Assembly: GCA_023253905.1 (NCBI GenBank)
Contig: JALREG010000205.1
Span: 1-17,130, forward strand
Direction of reading: 5' to 3'
DNA from: Burkholderiaceae bacterium
GTDB lineage: Bacteria > Pseudomonadota > Gammaproteobacteria > Burkholderiales > Burkholderiaceae
DNA length: 17,130 nucleotides
Program-made: the position numbers and the translations under genes
Notes under the pieces: generated by a model
The model's database searches: none
Seen by the model: the letters and a program-made list of their open reading frames with translations, nothing else
Told to the model about the DNA's origin: nothing
Shown here: piece after piece, positions 14,877 to 17,130 of the stretch
Numbering within the stretch: position 1 is the stretch's first letter
Layout of the letters: each line of letters opens with the position of its first letter

Positions 14877-16983
14877 ACTGGACCGCCCTCTGCTTGAGCA
14901 CCTGGCTGCCCTGAGCGGCCCGGATCAAGGCTTGACCATCTTCGGGCAGCAGAAAACCGGCCGCTTGGGCCCGCGCCACCGCCGTACGCACCGCCCGCAC
15001 ATAGCCTTCATGGTCGCCATAACGCTCCTCCAACGACAAACGGGGGTCGTTATTGGCTTTACGTTCCTGCTCAGTGCGGGCAAAAGGGATCATGCCGCCC
15101 ATGTAGTTACAAATCTGGCCAGCGTGAAAAGGGCGAGCGCCCGGTGCCGTGATATTCCAGCCCAGGTAAGTGCCTAGCGGCGCGTCCAGTAGCACGACCG
15201 GCACACCGCCCAGCTCGTTACCGTCGGCATCAACCCGGGGCGCAAACATCGGCAGCACCTGTCGAATGGGGGGCGGTGCATGACTTGCCACGCCCGAACC
15301 ATCGACAGGGTTGAATTCAGGTCCCCAGTCATAGTCGATGACAGGCATGATGAAATCCGGTTCAGGGGCTGTTGTGCGCAGTCCGGGCAGGGTCGGAAAC
15401 CCTAGGGCGGCTTTATGTGCGCTCACGAGCAGGCCCTCGCTCAGACGCGGCCAGCGGCTGGGAGGCGGTTCGATACCGCGCATCACCCATTGCCGAAAGT
15501 GCACCCGCAGTGCATTGACCGTTTCTGTATGCGGCATCGGGTTGACCGGTAGCAACGCGCTTCCGTAATTATTGCCAGGGCAGTTGGGGCCACTGGCCGG
15601 GAGGCCGACCCCGGGCAGGCTGGAGTTGAAGCCGCCGGTGCCACCGCCGTGTCCGGAGCTTGCAATGTAGTAGCGCCTGACGTTGGCGGGCAGCGGCAAA
15701 TCGGCCTTCCCATCGGTACCGATCCACTCCGGTGTCAACTTCAACGCCCAGACCTCAGCCGAACCAAAGTGCTCGATGATTTTCGGGCAGCTGCCGGTGG
15801 CCGTGCAGCGGTCGAGAAGGCCCGCGGCGGGCAATGCACGTACGAGGTCCGGATGCGGTAACCACCATTGCGGCCCTTCGCTCCCGGCTTGATAGAGCTC
15901 GAGCACGCCATCTGGCTGGGCCCAGCGGAAATTCAGTGCAATGCGCCGACCGGCAATGATGGGCCACAGACCATCATGAACCTGCCGGCCCGTCTCGTCC
16001 TGGTTGAAGCCCAGATGGAGCCAGCCCCGCAGAAAATTCCCAGATTGCGATACACCTCGACCGATGCTGTGTGTGACCAGGCCTGCGATTGGATTGGGTG
16101 TGCCAGCGTCGTCGACCTGCGCCGTCTTGAAGAACTGGCCCAAATCGCGCCATGCGGCAAAGCCGATACCCAGGGCGTAGGCGTCGGCTGATGTGAAGAC
16201 CACTTGGTACAGGCGAGACGCGTCAAACCCTTGCTTCAAGCAGATCTGGGTGGGGTCGGGAGTACCCGGAAAGGGATTGCTCGCGTCGCAGCGGGCCCAC
16301 GCCCAGTCGCTCGCGGGGATCTCGCTCTCGCCGATCACCTCGCCGCGGGTGGATTCAGCCACGCGGGCGACCAGTCGCGACTGCCTGGTGTCAAGGCTAA
16401 TCGGGCGATACGGTACCGGGTTGGATTGCACGATCAGGGCCTGCGATGCGTGACCGGATCGGTTGATGATGCGGCCAAACACTTGCCCCGTTATCGCCGT
16501 CCCGTCGGGGTGCCGAGCCACCGGCACTTTCAACCAATGCGGCTTATTGATTTCGGCCTGGGCACGCACCGCTGTGGCGCCCGCGTTGTCACCTTGCCAG
16601 GCGCTGGTCAGATCAATATCGCCATTGGCACGCTCGGCTACCACGTTAGGGCGCGGATTGCCGCGGTTGGGTACCTCGTGCCACATCAGACCGCTGGCCT
16701 GACTGGCATTGACAGGCTTGGTCAGCACAAAGGTGGCCACATAGCGCACCTTACCGTCTGCGTCCTTGACCAGATCGATGTCGTTGATGAGGCGGTTAGC
16801 CGCCAGCGTAGCGTCGAGTTCACCGAAAGCCCGGCCGGCAATCTGTTCGGTGGCGATGCCCCCTGATGCGGCGATAGGCTGCGGTCTCACCTCATCGATC
16901 ACGATCCGCGTAACCCGCGCCTGCACCGATGAGAGCGCAGCGCAAAGCGCGAACGCTGCGAAGGTTCGTCCGGCGATTGACAT
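14875..16983 (-). CDS. Secreted alpha/beta-hydrolase-domain protein (PF20091-like)
   Basis: This is a large predicted exported hydrolase of the alpha/beta hydrolase domain family, whose substrates are poorly known but probably esters. With the start at 16983 it has 702 residues. That start gives a standard signal peptide (MSIAGRTFAAFALCAALSS, cleavage after VQA at residue 22). Alternative in-frame starts are 17004 and 17028, and none has a convincing Shine-Dalgarno. The nucleophile region is GRGVSQSGNFLR, with Ser312 or Ser314. Other family landmarks are MWHEVPNRGN, the tail of that domain (HDGLWPIIAGRR, NFRWAQPDG), IASSGHGGG and YGDHEGYVRAV. It stands alone; upstream, at 16984-17130, the DNA is AT-rich. 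Its stop codon touches the remnant of a Bug gene, suggesting a junction between segments of different origin. Its link to neighbouring genes is unknown. Confidence 0.88.
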   Translation of the reverse strand: MSIAGRTFAAFALCAALSSVQARVTRIVIDEVRPQPIAASGGIATEQIAGRAFGELDATLAANRLINDIDLVKDADGKVRYVATFVLTKPVNASQASGLMWHEVPNRGNPRPNVVAERANGDIDLTSAWQGDNAGATAVRAQAEINKPHWLKVPVARHPDGTAITGQVFGRIINRSGHASQALIVQSNPVPYRPISLDTRQSRLVARVAESTRGEVIGESEIPASDWAWARCDASNPFPGTPDPTQICLKQGFDASRLYQVVFTSADAYALGIGFAAWRDLGQFFKTAQVDDAGTPNPIAGLVTHSIGRGVSQSGNFLRGWLHLGFNQDETGRQVHDGLWPIIAGRRIALNFRWAQPDGVLELYQAGSEGPQWWLPHPDLVRALPAAGLLDRCTATGSCPKIIEHFGSAEVWALKLTPEWIGTDGKADLPLPANVRRYYIASSGHGGGTGGFNSSLPGVGLPASGPNCPGNNYGSALLPVNPMPHTETVNALRVHFRQWVMRGIEPPPSRWPRLSEGLLVSAHKAALGFPTLPGLRTTAPEPDFIMPVIDYDWGPEFNPVDGSGVASHAPPPIRQVLPMFAPRVDADGNELGGVPVVLLDAPLGTYLGWNITAPGARPFHAGQICNYMGGMIPFARTEQERKANNDPRLSLEERYGDHEGYVRAVRTAVARAQAAGFLLPEDGQALIRAAQGSQVLKQRAVQ

Positions 16984-17028
16984 GGTTGGGGCAGATCGGG
17001 TCATGGATTGAATCAAAACAAATACCAT

Positions 17029-17130
17029 TACAGAAATTCAAACACATGGACTTTTTGTTGCAATCGGACATGATCCGGCAACAGCTTTGTTTAAAGGACA
17101 GATTAATATGGATAGTAACGGCTATATAAT
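17029..17130. other. AT-rich flank upstream of the hydrolase gene
   Basis: This terminal stretch is visibly richer in A and T than the rest of the window and contains no credible gene. It holds an imperfect dyad (GTTGC at 17057-17061 with GCAAC at 17078-17082, inner CGGA/TCCG at 17065-17068 and 17074-17077). This is probably the promoter region of the minus-strand hydrolase gene, or part of a foreign segment. No clear -35/-10 pair could be assigned. Confidence 0.4.

Noticed and set aside
16204..16866. Plus-strand open frame (220 codons) opposite the hydrolase gene
   Set aside because: Arg/Gly/His-rich composition, no domain and no ribosome binding site; a shadow of the real minus-strand gene.

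Overview
The window looks like a catabolic accessory region from a high-GC betaproteobacterium, most likely Burkholderiales/Alcaligenaceae (Bordetella/Achromobacter-like). The grounds are the GC-rich codon use, two orphan Bug/TctC-type periplasmic binding proteins with no TctA/TctB membrane genes nearby, and the mix of small catabolic operons with LysR control. This taxonomic call is inference. I see no rRNA, tRNA, CRISPR array, integrase or transposase. No stretch longer than about 240 bases lacks a gene.

Layout. (1) 1-2661, plus strand: the end of a [2Fe-2S] subunit gene and a complete Tat-exported molybdopterin subunit, an IorAB-type two-subunit molybdenum hydroxylase, closed by a strong terminator. 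(2) 2790-3899, minus: glutathione-dependent formaldehyde dehydrogenase (class III ADH). (3) 4137-7951, plus: operon A, consisting of DUF4387, an AtuA-family (DUF1446) protein, a Bug solute-binding protein and a cyclase-family hydrolase. (4) 7973-8929, minus: a LysR-type regulator. (5) 9030-10807, plus: operon B, an isocitrate lyase/PEP mutase superfamily protein overlapping a LigI-like amidohydrolase. (6) 10900-13668, minus: SDR, D-amino-acid dehydrogenase (DadA-like) and Asp/Glu racemase family protein. (7) 13835-14803, plus: a second Bug protein, divergent from region 6. (8) 14808-14876, minus: what looks like the last ~20 codons of a lost third Bug gene, abutting (9) 14875-16983, minus: a secreted alpha/beta-hydrolase-domain protein whose upstream flank is conspicuously AT-rich.

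The most notable feature is a 63-bp promoter/operator block present twice: upstream of operon A (4051-4113) and between the LysR gene and operon B (8937-8999). I count 53 of 63 positions identical without gaps. Each copy holds a -35 (TGGACG), a 17-nt spacer, a -10 (GATAAT), and an upstream imperfect dyad (CCAGTNAT...ATNACTGG) overlapping the -35. Six of the ten mismatches fall together in the spacer. This ties operons A and B to one regulator, probably the LysR protein encoded between them. Together they suggest one undescribed catabolic pathway: uptake of a carboxylate by the Bug protein, conversion by AtuA-like/DUF4387, ring or amide/lactone hydrolysis by the cyclase-family and LigI-like hydrolases, and C-C bond chemistry by the ICL-like protein. 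The substrate cannot be read from the sequence. Region 6-7 looks like a separate module for a D- or racemic amino acid or related compound.
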